From positions 186,001-250,000 of the forward strand of contig NZ_JBHTDN010000007.1 in the NCBI RefSeq assembly GCF_042666505.1: a stretch of 64,000 nt of DNA, read 5' to 3'. The notes under the pieces were generated by a model, which was given only the letters and a program-made list of their open reading frames with translations, was not told where the DNA came from and did not search any database. Of the stretch, positions 33,822-42,169 are shown in pieces; position 1 is the first letter of the stretch, and every line of letters begins with the position of its first letter. Source of the DNA: Parapedobacter sp042666505. Its GTDB lineage: Bacteria > Bacteroidota > Bacteroidia > Sphingobacteriales > Sphingobacteriaceae. A program made the translations under genes and the position numbers.

Positions 33822-35425
33822 CAATTAGTAACCACCAACTCCACCAGTGCCAATACCGATGCATTGATCTTGTCGAATGCCAATGCCGGAAATATGCCCA
33901 GGGCCAGTGCCAACCCAAGCATCGGCAACATAATGAGGGTCTCGCGCGGAGATGCGTCGGTAAGGGCCTTTGTCCATTCTTCGCCTCCTTTTAGGCGCGT
34001 TTGACCAAAAAACATGCGTTGCAATGTCCACAGGAAATAAGCGGCGCTCAAAAGGATGCCCAGCGAACCGGCAATAGCCATCCAGCGGGGGAGGATGCCA
34101 TTTACGCTTTCGGCGTTGAAGGCGCCTATGATGACGAATGCTTCGCCAATGAATGCCGAAAAACCGGGTAGGCCAAGCGATGCAAAAAACGTAATGGCAA
34201 CAAAGACGGTAAACCGGGGCATTATACTCGCCAGTCCCCGGAAGTGATAGATGTTGCGGTCGTGTACGCGGTCATACAGCATGCCGACCAGGAAAAACAG
34301 CGCGGCAGAGAGAAAGCCGTGGCTGATCATCTGGAACATCGCTCCGGCCGTTCCCTCCGTAGTGAGCGAAGCAATACCAAGCAACACGAACCCCATGTGG
34401 GATACCGATGAATAGGCAATCATGCGTTTCAGGTCGCGTTGGGCAAGTGCCACCAATGCGCCATAAATGATCGATACCACGCCGATGAGCCCCAGCCACC
34501 ATGCAGATTGTTGGGCTGCGTCTGGAAATATACTGAAACAGATGCGCAATATGCCATAGCCCCCCACTTTGAGCAAAATGCCCGCCAGTATGATGGAAAT
34601 GGGCGTGGGAGCTTCCACGTGCGCATCGGGCAACCACGTATGCAGCGGTACAATAGGTACCTTGATGGCAAAGGCAACGAACAACACGATAAAGCCCAGC
34701 AAACGGGCGGAAATGCCGACCAGCTCATGATTGGCAGCGATCGAGAAAATCGCGTCCGGTGCGTAGTTTGCCGGATTCATCATGTACAACATGTTGAATG
34801 TGTGAGCGCCCGTTTCTGGATTGGTGACCGAGAAATAGAGGCCTACAATGACAAGGAGCATGAACACCGATCCGAATAACGTGTAGAGAAAGAACTTGAT
34901 GGCCGCGTATTCGCGCCGTGCACCGCCCCAAATGCCGATCAGGAAATACAACGGCAGCAGCATCAACTCATAAAAGATGTAAAACAGGAAGAAATCCAGG
35001 GCACCAAAAACGCCCATGACAGCCATATCGAGGATCATCAACAGGATAAAATAACCTTTGACGCTTTTCTGGATGTTCCAGGAGGCACCGACAGCAATGA
35101 TCATGACCAGTGCCGTCAAAAACAGAAAAGGCATGGAAAGTCCGTCGACGCCGACAAAATAATCGACTTCCAGTTGTCCGAGACTACCAAGGTCCAGGCG
35201 TATCCAGGGCGTACGGTCGACGAACTGATATAGGCGTTCATCGGTAATTCCAGCCCCTTTGGGGTGGAAGAGGTAGTACATACCCCCACTCAATATCAGC
35301 TGTAGTATTCCCGTGAACAGTGCAACATATTTATAGATGGCCTTTTTCCCGGCGGGAATGAAAGCCATTAAGAGCGCGGCCGCCAACGGTATGAAAATAA
35401 GTAGGGTCAATAGGTGCGGGTTCAT
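33821..35425 (-). CDS. nuoM: NADH-quinone oxidoreductase subunit M
   Basis: The 534-residue multi-spanning protein has antiporter-like motifs ILDMAVMGVFGALDFFLFYI, FYELMLLPLYFLIGIWGG (essential Glu), IKVPIVPLHTWLPDAHVEAP and MIAYSSVSHMGFVLLGI. The ATG at 35425 overlaps the nuoL stop by four bases (ATGA); a longer frame to 35671 merely reads through nuoL in another frame. Part of the proton-translocating membrane arm of complex I. Translationally coupled to nuoL. Confidence 0.96.
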   Translation of the reverse strand: MNPHLLTLLIFIPLAAALLMAFIPAGKKAIYKYVALFTGILQLILSGGMYYLFHPKGAGITDERLYQFVDRTPWIRLDLGSLGQLEVDYFVGVDGLSMPFLFLTALVMIIAVGASWNIQKSVKGYFILLMILDMAVMGVFGALDFFLFYIFYELMLLPLYFLIGIWGGARREYAAIKFFLYTLFGSVFMLLVIVGLYFSVTNPETGAHTFNMLYMMNPANYAPDAIFSIAANHELVGISARLLGFIVLFVAFAIKVPIVPLHTWLPDAHVEAPTPISIILAGILLKVGGYGILRICFSIFPDAAQQSAWWLGLIGVVSIIYGALVALAQRDLKRMIAYSSVSHMGFVLLGIASLTTEGTAGAMFQMISHGFLSAALFFLVGMLYDRVHDRNIYHFRGLASIMPRFTVFVAITFFASLGLPGFSAFIGEAFVIIGAFNAESVNGILPRWMAIAGSLGILLSAAYFLWTLQRMFFGQTRLKGGEEWTKALTDASPRETLIMLPMLGLALALGIFPALAFDKINASVLALVELVVTN

Positions 35426-37425
35426 AGGAGAACGACGATATGATAAAGCAGGATTACCAAAATTAGCAAAAATAACGTAGTAAAGTAATGTTGCACGCGC
35501 CCGGTTTGAAGACGCCGGAATACGTTGCCGAGCCCCCATGCAAGCTTTCCGACCAGTCGCACAAGGCCATCTACGAGGCGTTGGTCTATCCACGCTGCCG
35601 TCGCAGCAAAGGAGCGGCCCAGTGCAGCAAGGCCGTTCACCGCACGGTCGACGATGTAGTGATCCGCCCATAGCAATAGACGTGACAGCCGGAGGATGGG
35701 GCGGACCACGGTGGCATCATACAGCGTGTCCAGATAGCCCTGGTTTTGGGATAACCGGTAAAACAGGCCGGTAGTCTTCAAGGGATATCTTCCATTGACG
35801 TACCAATGCCACGCAACGGTCGCGGCGATACACGTTGCCGAGGCGGTCAGCAGCGGAATGACGAGATGCAGCATCCGGAGTGGCGGCAACGTAGAGACCG
35901 TAGTGGTCAATCCCTGCATCAGCCACACATGACCGTCGTTCAAGGGATGGATTGAAAATAACGGGAAAAGTGAGCATCCCGCTAAAAAAAGCATGGGGAC
36001 GAGCATCTTGGCAGGAGCTTCGTGAGGTCGAAGGGTACCGTTAGCCGAGGTCACGGAAAAAGAGCCAAAGAAGACCTTTGCCAGGAGCCGTAGAATGTAG
36101 AAGCTGGTCAGCATGCTTACCAGGGCCAGTACATAGGGAATGAGTTTGGCGGCCCCGGGTTGGAGCGCTGCCCATTCAAACGAATGGACGATCAGCGCAT
36201 CTTTGGAAAGGTAGCCGCTGGTAAAAGGAAACCCGGCGAGTGCCAGCGAGGCGATAAGCATCGCAGCAAACGTAAGGGGCATATGCTTACGCAATCCGCC
36301 CATATTGCGGATATCCTGAGGGTCGATGGCCAGTCCATGTGTTTCCTTGATGTGCTGCATCTCGTGAATAACCGCACCGGCGCATAGAAACAACAAGCAT
36401 TTGAAGAATGCGTGCGTGGAAAGGTGAAACAGCGCAACCGGATACATGCCGATACCGATGCCGACCATCATGAAGCCCAATTGCGAGATGGTGGAAAAAG
36501 CCAGTATTTTTTTAATGTCAAATTGCGTCAAGGCGAAATAGGCTGCCACCAATGCCGTTATAGCACCCGTCGCGGCGATCACCAGCAGGACCGTCTCGTT
36601 GAACACCGGAAAAATGCGGGCAAGCAAAAACACGCCTGCGGCTACCATGGTAGCGGCATGGATGAGGGAGGACACCGATGTCGGTCCTTCCATGGCATCC
36701 GGCAGCCATACATGAAGCGGAAATTGCGCGGATTTGGCCATCGCGCCAAGGAAAAACGCCAGCCCGGCCACGGTAAGCCAGGGTGCCGGCAGCGTTTCCG
36801 GAGCGGCAACGAGTGCCCCGATATCCAAGGTGCCGAGGTGACTATACGTAAGGGCGATGCCAATGAGAAAGCCGAGATCCCCGATCCGATTGATAATGAA
36901 GGCTTTTTTATTGGCCTGAACGGCGGCGTCTTTGGTAAACCAAAAACCGATGAGCAGATAGGAGGCAAATCCCACAAGCTCCCAGCAGACATACATCAGC
37001 AGCAGGTTGTCGGCAACTACCAATCCCAGCATGGCAAAGCAAAAAAGACTCAAGTACGTCCAATAGCGGTGAATGCCCGGATCTCCCTTCATGTAGGCGG
37101 CCGAGTAGACGTGTACGGGCAGCGCAATCAGGCACACCAGTACAAGCATCAACACCGCCATGTTGTCGAGCATCAGTCCTACGTGGAATTCTTGGGAACC
37201 GACGGTGAACCAGTTCCATTGCACGTGAATGGGCTCCTGGTTCCATACCTGGCTGAAGGCATACCCCGCCGCTACCAGGCTTAGTGAAATCGCGGAAATA
37301 GCAATCGCACCGTTTCCGGCTTTTTTGCCAAGTGCCGCGGACAAGAGGAATCCCAGAAATGGCAATAGCACCGCGGATAGGGCGGCCAGTAGCGGATATG
37401 TGAGTGCGGTTGCAGGCAAAATCAA
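35422..37425 (-). CDS. nuoL: NADH-quinone oxidoreductase subunit L
   Basis: The 667-residue protein has about 15 membrane segments. Motifs include MYVCWELVGFASYLLIGFWF (conserved Glu), KSAQFPLHVWLPDAMEGPT and KKILAFSTISQLGFMMVGIG, and a C-terminal lateral helix region. The start is TTG at 37425, overlapping the nuoK stop as TTGA; the next in-frame ATG lies about 80 residues in and would remove the first membrane segments. NuoL is the distal antiporter-like proton channel of complex I. Confidence 0.95.
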   Translation of the reverse strand: MILPATALTYPLLAALSAVLLPFLGFLLSAALGKKAGNGAIAISAISLSLVAAGYAFSQVWNQEPIHVQWNWFTVGSQEFHVGLMLDNMAVLMLVLVCLIALPVHVYSAAYMKGDPGIHRYWTYLSLFCFAMLGLVVADNLLLMYVCWELVGFASYLLIGFWFTKDAAVQANKKAFIINRIGDLGFLIGIALTYSHLGTLDIGALVAAPETLPAPWLTVAGLAFFLGAMAKSAQFPLHVWLPDAMEGPTSVSSLIHAATMVAAGVFLLARIFPVFNETVLLVIAATGAITALVAAYFALTQFDIKKILAFSTISQLGFMMVGIGIGMYPVALFHLSTHAFFKCLLFLCAGAVIHEMQHIKETHGLAIDPQDIRNMGGLRKHMPLTFAAMLIASLALAGFPFTSGYLSKDALIVHSFEWAALQPGAAKLIPYVLALVSMLTSFYILRLLAKVFFGSFSVTSANGTLRPHEAPAKMLVPMLFLAGCSLFPLFSIHPLNDGHVWLMQGLTTTVSTLPPLRMLHLVIPLLTASATCIAATVAWHWYVNGRYPLKTTGLFYRLSQNQGYLDTLYDATVVRPILRLSRLLLWADHYIVDRAVNGLAALGRSFAATAAWIDQRLVDGLVRLVGKLAWGLGNVFRRLQTGRVQHYFTTLFLLILVILLYHIVVLL

Positions 37426-37727
37426 TCCTTTAAGTTTTTAATGTCTTCCGGATTTACCGATTTATGGAATTTATACACATTGAGAATAATAGCCAACGCC
37501 ACGGCTACGGCTGCGGCTGCCAATACAATCGCAAACAGGGCAAACACCTGTCCGCCGTATAGCATTTTATCATACCGGCCGAACGCAACCAGATTCAAAA
37601 TTGACGCATTGATCATCAGCTCAATGCCTACCAACACCAAAATAGCGTTGCGCCGGGCCAATACCGCATACAGGCCTGCTGCAAACAAGCAAGCGCCTAC
37701 GATCAGGAAATGGGTAAGCGGGATCAC
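37422..37727 (-). CDS. nuoK: NADH-quinone oxidoreductase subunit K
   Basis: This small subunit (101 residues) has three membrane helices and the family pattern AILVLVGIELMINASILNLV with the conserved Glu, then QVFALFAIVLAAAAVAVALA. The start is GTG, overlapping the nuoJ stop as GTGA; its own TGA overlaps the TTG start of nuoL. Together with NuoH, NuoA and NuoJ it forms the quinone-proximal proton path. Confidence 0.95.
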   Translation of the reverse strand: MIPLTHFLIVGACLFAAGLYAVLARRNAILVLVGIELMINASILNLVAFGRYDKMLYGGQVFALFAIVLAAAAVAVALAIILNVYKFHKSVNPEDIKNLKD

Positions 37728-38272
37728 GGCTTAGCCTCCTTCCTTGTAAGGTGAGCGGCGCCGATCAATGCTGCCATCAGCAGAACCGAGACAATTTCGA
37801 AAGGCAACAAGTATCGGGTCATAAGCTGTATACCGATGTGCTGTATCGTCTGATCCGTCGGCATAATGACCGTATCCTTTTCACGGGAGGCTGAAATCCA
37901 TGAAGGCTCTTCCGCTCCCAGCTGAAGGGAAGTGTAGATCAGGACGGCAAGAAATGAAGCTGCAATGACGGCGGACTGCCACGCAGGCAAGGCAAAGAAA
38001 TGGGAAACCCCTACTTGCAGATCCTTGAGTAATTCCTTGTTGGAGAGCATGAAGGCGAAGAGCATCAGTACCAATACGCCCCCCACATACACTAAGATCT
38101 GCGTGATTGCCACAAAGTCGGCCAACGCAAATACATACAATCCTGCGACCGAAAAAAGGACAATGAAAAACAAAAACAACGATCGGGCTATATTGCGTAT
38201 ACTCACCAGCAGCCATGCAGACGCAATCGCAACCGTGGCAAAACCATAAAACAGGAGTGCGGTCATGCTCAT
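37724..38272 (-). CDS. nuoJ: NADH-quinone oxidoreductase subunit J
   Basis: A 182-residue, five-helix membrane protein with ALADFVAITQILVYVGGVLV, the NuoJ signature with a broken helix. The ATG at 38272 gives an ATGA overlap with the nuoI stop; a second ATG two codons later is also possible. The C-terminal part carries YLLPFEIVSVLLMAALIGAA, usual for NuoJ. Confidence 0.94.
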   Translation of the reverse strand: MSMTALLFYGFATVAIASAWLLVSIRNIARSLFLFFIVLFSVAGLYVFALADFVAITQILVYVGGVLVLMLFAFMLSNKELLKDLQVGVSHFFALPAWQSAVIAASFLAVLIYTSLQLGAEEPSWISASREKDTVIMPTDQTIQHIGIQLMTRYLLPFEIVSVLLMAALIGAAHLTRKEAKP

Positions 38273-38832
38273 CAGCTCCTTTTGGCCGCCTCCTTTTCGG
38301 CCTGGAATTTGGTCCATTCACGCTTTTTCTCTTCGATTTCGGTCGGCGTCATCTCGGCAAACGAATAAGTCAGTTCGGCCAAGTTGGTCATACTGCGGTC
38401 GTATTGATCCGTCATGGTGATGCATTCGGTGGGGCATACGACGGTGCATAAACCGCAGTACATGCATTTGGCCATATCGATATCAAATTTTGCGGCATAT
38501 AGACGTTTTACGCTTCCATCGGAGGTTTTGCCAATCACATCGGTCGCTTTGATCGAGTCGATGGTGATGCAATCCACGGGACAAGCCTTTGCACACAGGT
38601 CACAGACGATGCAATCGTCGATTTCCACATCCAGCTGATAGCGTGCTACCTCGGGAATCGGCATCTTTTCCCTCGGAAATTGTACCGTGGTAACCCCCTG
38701 TTGCTTATCAAAGTAATCGCTTTTGCGCACGTCAAGCACTTCACGCGAACGGCGTGCGCCGAAGAGGTGAGCGAGTGTGATCGCTAGTCCTTTCGCTGCG
38801 GTAATGAAGGCTTGTAACGCTATTTTAAACAT
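38272..38832 (-). CDS. nuoI: NADH-quinone oxidoreductase subunit I (two [4Fe-4S] clusters)
   Basis: The 186-residue protein has an N-terminal amphipathic helix and two ferredoxin motifs, CIVCDLCAKACP and CMYCGLCTVVCP, which carry clusters N6a and N6b of the peripheral arm. It passes electrons toward NuoB and quinone. It is separated from nuoH by about 140 bp with tandem repeats but is coupled to nuoJ by overlap. It is the only peripheral-arm subunit encoded in this window. Confidence 0.96.
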   Translation of the reverse strand: MFKIALQAFITAAKGLAITLAHLFGARRSREVLDVRKSDYFDKQQGVTTVQFPREKMPIPEVARYQLDVEIDDCIVCDLCAKACPVDCITIDSIKATDVIGKTSDGSVKRLYAAKFDIDMAKCMYCGLCTVVCPTECITMTDQYDRSMTNLAELTYSFAEMTPTEIEEKKREWTKFQAEKEAAKRS

Positions 38833-38940
38833 TTTTTTTCGGCTATCAGCAGTCAGCTATTAACTATCGTAACTATCGGTAGTCGGCCGCCAACGTTGTG
38901 CTTTATTTCTAGTTTTCTTGTTCATTACTTTCTTGTTCCC

Positions 38941-38972
38941 CTGCTCCCTAGTTCCCTTGCTCCCTAGTTTCC
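38941..38972. repeat. Two tandem 16-bp repeats between nuoH and nuoI
   Basis: CTGCTCCCTAGTTCCC and TTGCTCCCTAGTTTCC (plus strand) are adjacent and differ at two bases, the second abutting the nuoH stop codon. Degenerate relatives (TTCTTGTTCCC) continue toward nuoI. The spacer is purine-rich in the mRNA sense. Confidence 0.65.
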
Positions 38973-40046
38973 TCACACCATTACCCATACCCGCCAAATC
39001 CCTGAAATGGCCATGCATAGGAAAGCCAACGGCGTGAGCACCTTCCAGCACAGCGCCATTAACTGATCGGCCCGGAGTCGGGGAAGCGTCCAGCGGATCC
39101 ACATCTGTATGCCTACCACCAGCAGCGTCTTCGAAAGCGTCCAAAAAACGCCCCAGATCCATCCGGTAGTCCACGTAGCAAGTTTAATCGCACCCATATT
39201 GGGTAGCGGGCTATTCCAACCGCCGAGGAATACCACCACGCCAATCATGGCCACCAGGAACATCATGGCGTATTCCGCGAGGAAGACGAAGGCAAATCGG
39301 AGCCCTCCGTATTCGGTATGGAAACCTCCCACCAATTCGGATTCAGCTTCGGGGATGTCAAACGGAGCCCGGTTGCATTCTGCGAGCGAGGCAATGAAAA
39401 AAATCACATAGGCAACCAGTAGATGCGGAGCCTGGAATACATGCCAGGCGAAAAAGCCGCCAATGCTGGATACGTCCCAGACTCCCAGAAACAATAACGT
39501 GTTTTCCGACAGGATTCCCTGATTCACAACCATCTCCTGCATTTGCAACGTTTGGGTGATCATAACGGCTGAGATGAGCGCTAGGCCGGAAGGAATTTCG
39601 TAAGAAACAATCTGTGCTACCGCCCGCATGGATCCCAGGAGGGAGAACTTGTTGTTTGAACCCCAGCCTGCCATCAATAGCCCAATGGCATCGACGGAGA
39701 TAATGGCGATGACATAAAAGAGTCCCAGATTCAGGGACGATGGAGCCAGTTCGGGTGCCCAGGGCATGACAACGAACCCTAAGAATACCGCTATGAAAAT
39801 GAGGACGGGTGCAACGACGAACAGAATCCTGTCGGCCGCGGCGGGCGTGATAAACTCCTTTTGGATAAGCTTGAGGATATCGGCCAGGGTCTGCAGCGTA
39901 CCATGCTTGCCGGTTTCCATCGGGCCGAGCCGGTCCTGGACAAATCCGGCTATCTTCCGTTCACTGTATACCGCAAACAACGTGAAACCGGCAATGAACC
40001 CAAACAGCGCAATACCAATACCGATATATGTAATGTAAAAGGCCAA
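38973..40046 (-). CDS. nuoH: NADH-quinone oxidoreductase subunit H
   Basis: The 357-residue membrane protein has the NuoH signatures ERKIAGFVQDRLGPMETGKH with ADILKLIQKEF after it, LLMAGWGSNNKFSLLGSMRA, EIPSGLAL, and FDIPEAESELVGGFHTEYGG, the quinone-site loop. The start is TTG at 40046; an in-frame stop lies three codons upstream and the next ATG is 43 codons in. It is the first nuo gene here, with gltA rather than nuoG upstream on the same strand, so the operon lacks A-G in this window. Confidence 0.95.
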   Translation of the reverse strand: MAFYITYIGIGIALFGFIAGFTLFAVYSERKIAGFVQDRLGPMETGKHGTLQTLADILKLIQKEFITPAAADRILFVVAPVLIFIAVFLGFVVMPWAPELAPSSLNLGLFYVIAIISVDAIGLLMAGWGSNNKFSLLGSMRAVAQIVSYEIPSGLALISAVMITQTLQMQEMVVNQGILSENTLLFLGVWDVSSIGGFFAWHVFQAPHLLVAYVIFFIASLAECNRAPFDIPEAESELVGGFHTEYGGLRFAFVFLAEYAMMFLVAMIGVVVFLGGWNSPLPNMGAIKLATWTTGWIWGVFWTLSKTLLVVGIQMWIRWTLPRLRADQLMALCWKVLTPLAFLCMAISGIWRVWVMV

Positions 40047-40070
40047 TTTGTCCTATGCTAAAATATCGTG

Positions 40071-40078
40071 CAAACATA
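40071..40078 (-). promoter_or_regulatory. Candidate -7 promoter box for nuoH
   Basis: On the minus strand TATGTTTG matches TAnnTTTG perfectly and lies 24 bp before the nuoH TTG start. No TTG sits at the -33 distance. This box suggests nuoH can be transcribed independently of gltA. Confidence 0.5.
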
Positions 40079-40169
40079 AGGATTTGGCGGGATAATATAT
40101 AGTAAGTTGATAGATTATTCGCAGAGTCCTGTTTTTATAGGTGCTCATGAATGCTCCGCAGTTACTCGC

Positions 40170-40200
40170 GCAAGCCGCATGGACTCGCCATCCGGCTTGC
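40170..40200 (-). terminator. GC-rich hairpin after gltA (no T-tract)
   Basis: GCAAGCCG at 40170-40177 pairs with CGGCTTGC at 40193-40200, and the loop holds a further ATGG/CCAT pairing. It begins about 12 bp after the gltA stop on the minus strand. There is no following U-run, so it may slow or process transcript rather than terminate strictly. Confidence 0.4.
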
Positions 40201-40211
40201 CTTTCTCTTGA

Positions 40212-41498
40212 TTAACGTTGGTTAAGCGGCACGTAATCCCGTTGGGTGCTGCCGGTATAAATTTGCCGCGGGCGTCCGATCGGCTCTTTGTTGGCCTTCA
40301 TTTCCTTCCACTGGGCTATCCAGCCGGGTAATCTGCCCAGGGCAAAGAGTACGGTAAACATGTCGGTCGGGAATCCCAATGCCCGGTAAATGATGCCGGA
40401 ATAAAAGTCTACGTTCGGATACAGTTTCCGGTCTACGAAATATTGATCTTTCAGTGCCGCTTCCTCTAATTCTTTCGCAATGTCCAGCACCGGATCGTTA
40501 ATGCCCAGTCTTTCCAGCACTTCGTCACAGGCCTGTTTAATGATTTTAGCACGCGGATCAAAATTTTTATATACACGGTGTCCGAAGCCCATCAAACGGA
40601 ACGGATCGTTTTTGTCTTTGGCTTTGGCCAGCCATTTGGCACTGTCGCCGCCATCGTTTTTGATGTTTTCGAGCATCTCGATAACCGCCTGGTTGGCGCC
40701 GCCATGCAACGGCCCCCAAAGGGCGGAAATACCAGCAGATATGGAGGCGTATAGATTTGCGTTCGAAGACCCTACGATGCGCACCGTGGAAGTGGAGCAG
40801 TTCTGCTCGTGATCCGCATGCAGAATCAGAAGTTTGTGCATGGCACTGACAACCGATTTGTCGATGGTAATATCTTCGGTAATTTGGCCGAACGTCATGT
40901 TCAGGAAGTTATGCACATAGTTGAGCTCATTGCGCGGATAAATAACGGGATGACCCAATGACTTCTTATAAATCCATGAAACAATGGTAGGCATCTTTGC
41001 CAATAACTTCATGATGGTGAGGTTTTCGTCTTCCTCACTGGGATTGGGGTCGAGTGATTCGGGATAAAACGCAGACAAGGCTCCTACCAGGCAGGATAAC
41101 TGACCCATCGGATGCGACTTCGACGGAAAACCATCGAAAAATTTCTTCATGTCTTCATGGATCAGCGTGTGCCGGCTGATTTTGGTGCGGAAATCCGCGA
41201 GTGTGGCGGCCGACGGCAATTCACCATAGATAAGTAAATACGCCACTTCCAAAAATGTCGATTGTTCAGCTAATTGTTCAATGGGGTACCCCCGGTAACG
41301 CAAGATGCCTTTCTCACCATCCAAAAAAGTGATTTCGCTTTTCGTTGCGCCGGTATTCTTATATCCCGGGTCTACCGTAACCGCACCGGATAAATCTCTC
41401 AGTTTAGAGATGTCAATGCCTTGTTCGTTTTCAGTACCCGTGATGACGGGTAAATCGTAAGAGTTGCCGTTTATTGATATCGAAGCTGTTTCTGACAT
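40212..41498 (-). CDS. gltA: Citrate synthase
   Basis: The 428-residue enzyme condenses acetyl-CoA and oxaloacetate in the TCA cycle, in the cytoplasm. Family motifs visible: ITFLDGEKGILRYRGYPIEQ, DHEQNCSTSTVRIVGSS (catalytic His region), LWGPLHGGANQAVIEMLE, FRLMGFGHRVYKNFDPRA and the C-terminal GRPRQIYTGST. Length is normal for type II bacterial citrate synthase. Its promoter on the minus strand is perfect in both boxes and embedded in a 55-bp palindrome. A hairpin follows the stop; nuoH follows in the same direction. Confidence 0.97.
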   Translation of the reverse strand: MSETASISINGNSYDLPVITGTENEQGIDISKLRDLSGAVTVDPGYKNTGATKSEITFLDGEKGILRYRGYPIEQLAEQSTFLEVAYLLIYGELPSAATLADFRTKISRHTLIHEDMKKFFDGFPSKSHPMGQLSCLVGALSAFYPESLDPNPSEEDENLTIMKLLAKMPTIVSWIYKKSLGHPVIYPRNELNYVHNFLNMTFGQITEDITIDKSVVSAMHKLLILHADHEQNCSTSTVRIVGSSNANLYASISAGISALWGPLHGGANQAVIEMLENIKNDGGDSAKWLAKAKDKNDPFRLMGFGHRVYKNFDPRAKIIKQACDEVLERLGINDPVLDIAKELEEAALKDQYFVDRKLYPNVDFYSGIIYRALGFPTDMFTVLFALGRLPGWIAQWKEMKANKEPIGRPRQIYTGSTQRDYVPLNQR

Positions 41499-41517
41499 AA
41501 TTTTTTTGGATGAATTG

Positions 41518-41548
41518 CAAACATAGATAAATTAGCATTTATATGCAA
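41518..41548 (-). promoter_or_regulatory. gltA promoter (TTG-N20-TATGTTTG)
   Basis: On the minus strand TTG (41548-41546) is followed by 20 bp and TATGTTTG (41525-41518), a full match to the Bacteroidota primary sigma consensus. Transcription should start roughly 10-15 bp upstream of the gltA ATG. The -33 box and the spacer are inside the left arm of the 41526-41580 palindrome. Confidence 0.8.
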
Positions 41549-41580
41549 CATATTGCATTGCATATAAATGTTAATTTATC
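41526..41580. promoter_or_regulatory. 55-bp near-perfect palindrome over the gltA promoter
   Basis: Two 23-bp arms (41526-41548 and 41558-41580) are reverse complements except at one position, separated by 9 bp. Each arm ends in TATGCAA/TTGCATA at the centre and GATAAATTA/TAATTTATC at the outside. The left arm contains the -33 element and spacer of the gltA promoter. It is a strong candidate for a repressor or activator operator, or a cruciform. Confidence 0.7.
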
Positions 41581-41751
41581 GTTCTCTCCACTGCCAATCT
41601 TGAATTTTTTCATTAGCGGAAATGTAATGAAATTGGGAAAGAATAAAAGCGTTTGAACAGATTATTGATGCCTTTTTTACGTAAGTTAATGTGGGGCAGG
41701 TCGGGTTGTTTGCCAGGGTTGCAATGTTAAATGAGAAAAAATGCAAATAAC

Positions 41752-41795
41752 TTTGCTTTATTACGAAATTTTCGTACCTTTACGATATTAACGTA
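41752..41795 (+). promoter_or_regulatory. blaI-family promoter with two operators
   Basis: TTTG at 41752-41755, a 19-bp spacer and TACCTTTA at 41775-41782 (7 of 8 to TAnnTTTG with n free) form the promoter. Two 15-bp inverted repeats flank and overlap the -7 box: TACGAAATTTTCGTA (41762-41776, perfect arms) and TACGATATTAACGTA (41781-41795, six of seven pairs). Their centres are 19 bp apart. This fits autorepression by the BlaI-type protein encoded next. Confidence 0.75.
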
Positions 41796-41801
41796 TTTCT
41801 G

Positions 41802-42167
41802 ATGGAAAAGCTAACACAACAGGAAGAGGAGGCCATGCAATTAATATGGCGCAACCGGGGCGGTTTTATCAAAGAATTGCTGGATATCATGCCGGAGGAA
41901 AAGGTTCCTTATACGACCCTTGCTTCGACCATTAAGAATCTGCAACGCAAAGGTTATGTAAAGGCCGTGAAATATGCCAATGCGTATCGATATGAAGCGA
42001 TGGTTGATGAAGAGGAGTATAAGAAGTCGTTTATGAGTGGTTTTGTGAGTGAATACTTCAAGAATTCCTATAAAGAATTGGTCAGCTTCTTCGCGAAAGA
42101 GGAGAAAATCAGTGCGGATGAACTGGATGAAATTATCCGGATGATTAAAGACCACAAAAATAACTAG
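41802..42167 (+). CDS. BlaI/MecI/CopY family transcriptional repressor
   Basis: The 121-residue protein is a winged-helix regulator: MEKLTQQEEEAMQLIWRN, then helix-turn-helix KVPYTTLASTIKNLQRKGYV and the wing. The C-terminal half (FVSEYFKNSYKELVSFFAKE) is the dimerisation helix bundle, with the BlaI-type cleavage region near it. It should bind the palindromes in its own promoter and be inactivated by proteolysis signalled by the M56 protein encoded 2 bp downstream. The ligand that starts signalling is not evident; no beta-lactamase lies nearby. Confidence 0.92.
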   Translation: MEKLTQQEEEAMQLIWRNRGGFIKELLDIMPEEKVPYTTLASTIKNLQRKGYVKAVKYANAYRYEAMVDEEEYKKSFMSGFVSEYFKNSYKELVSFFAKEEKISADELDEIIRMIKDHKNN

Positions 42168-42169
42168 TT

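Noticed and set aside
35426..35671. Upstream extension of nuoM
   Set aside because: It lies in nuoL and has Cys/Arg-rich composition; the ATG overlapping the nuoL stop is the usual start.
36412..37284. Long plus-strand open frame opposite nuoL
   Set aside because: Charged, low-complexity composition without motifs; nuoL on the other strand is unambiguous.
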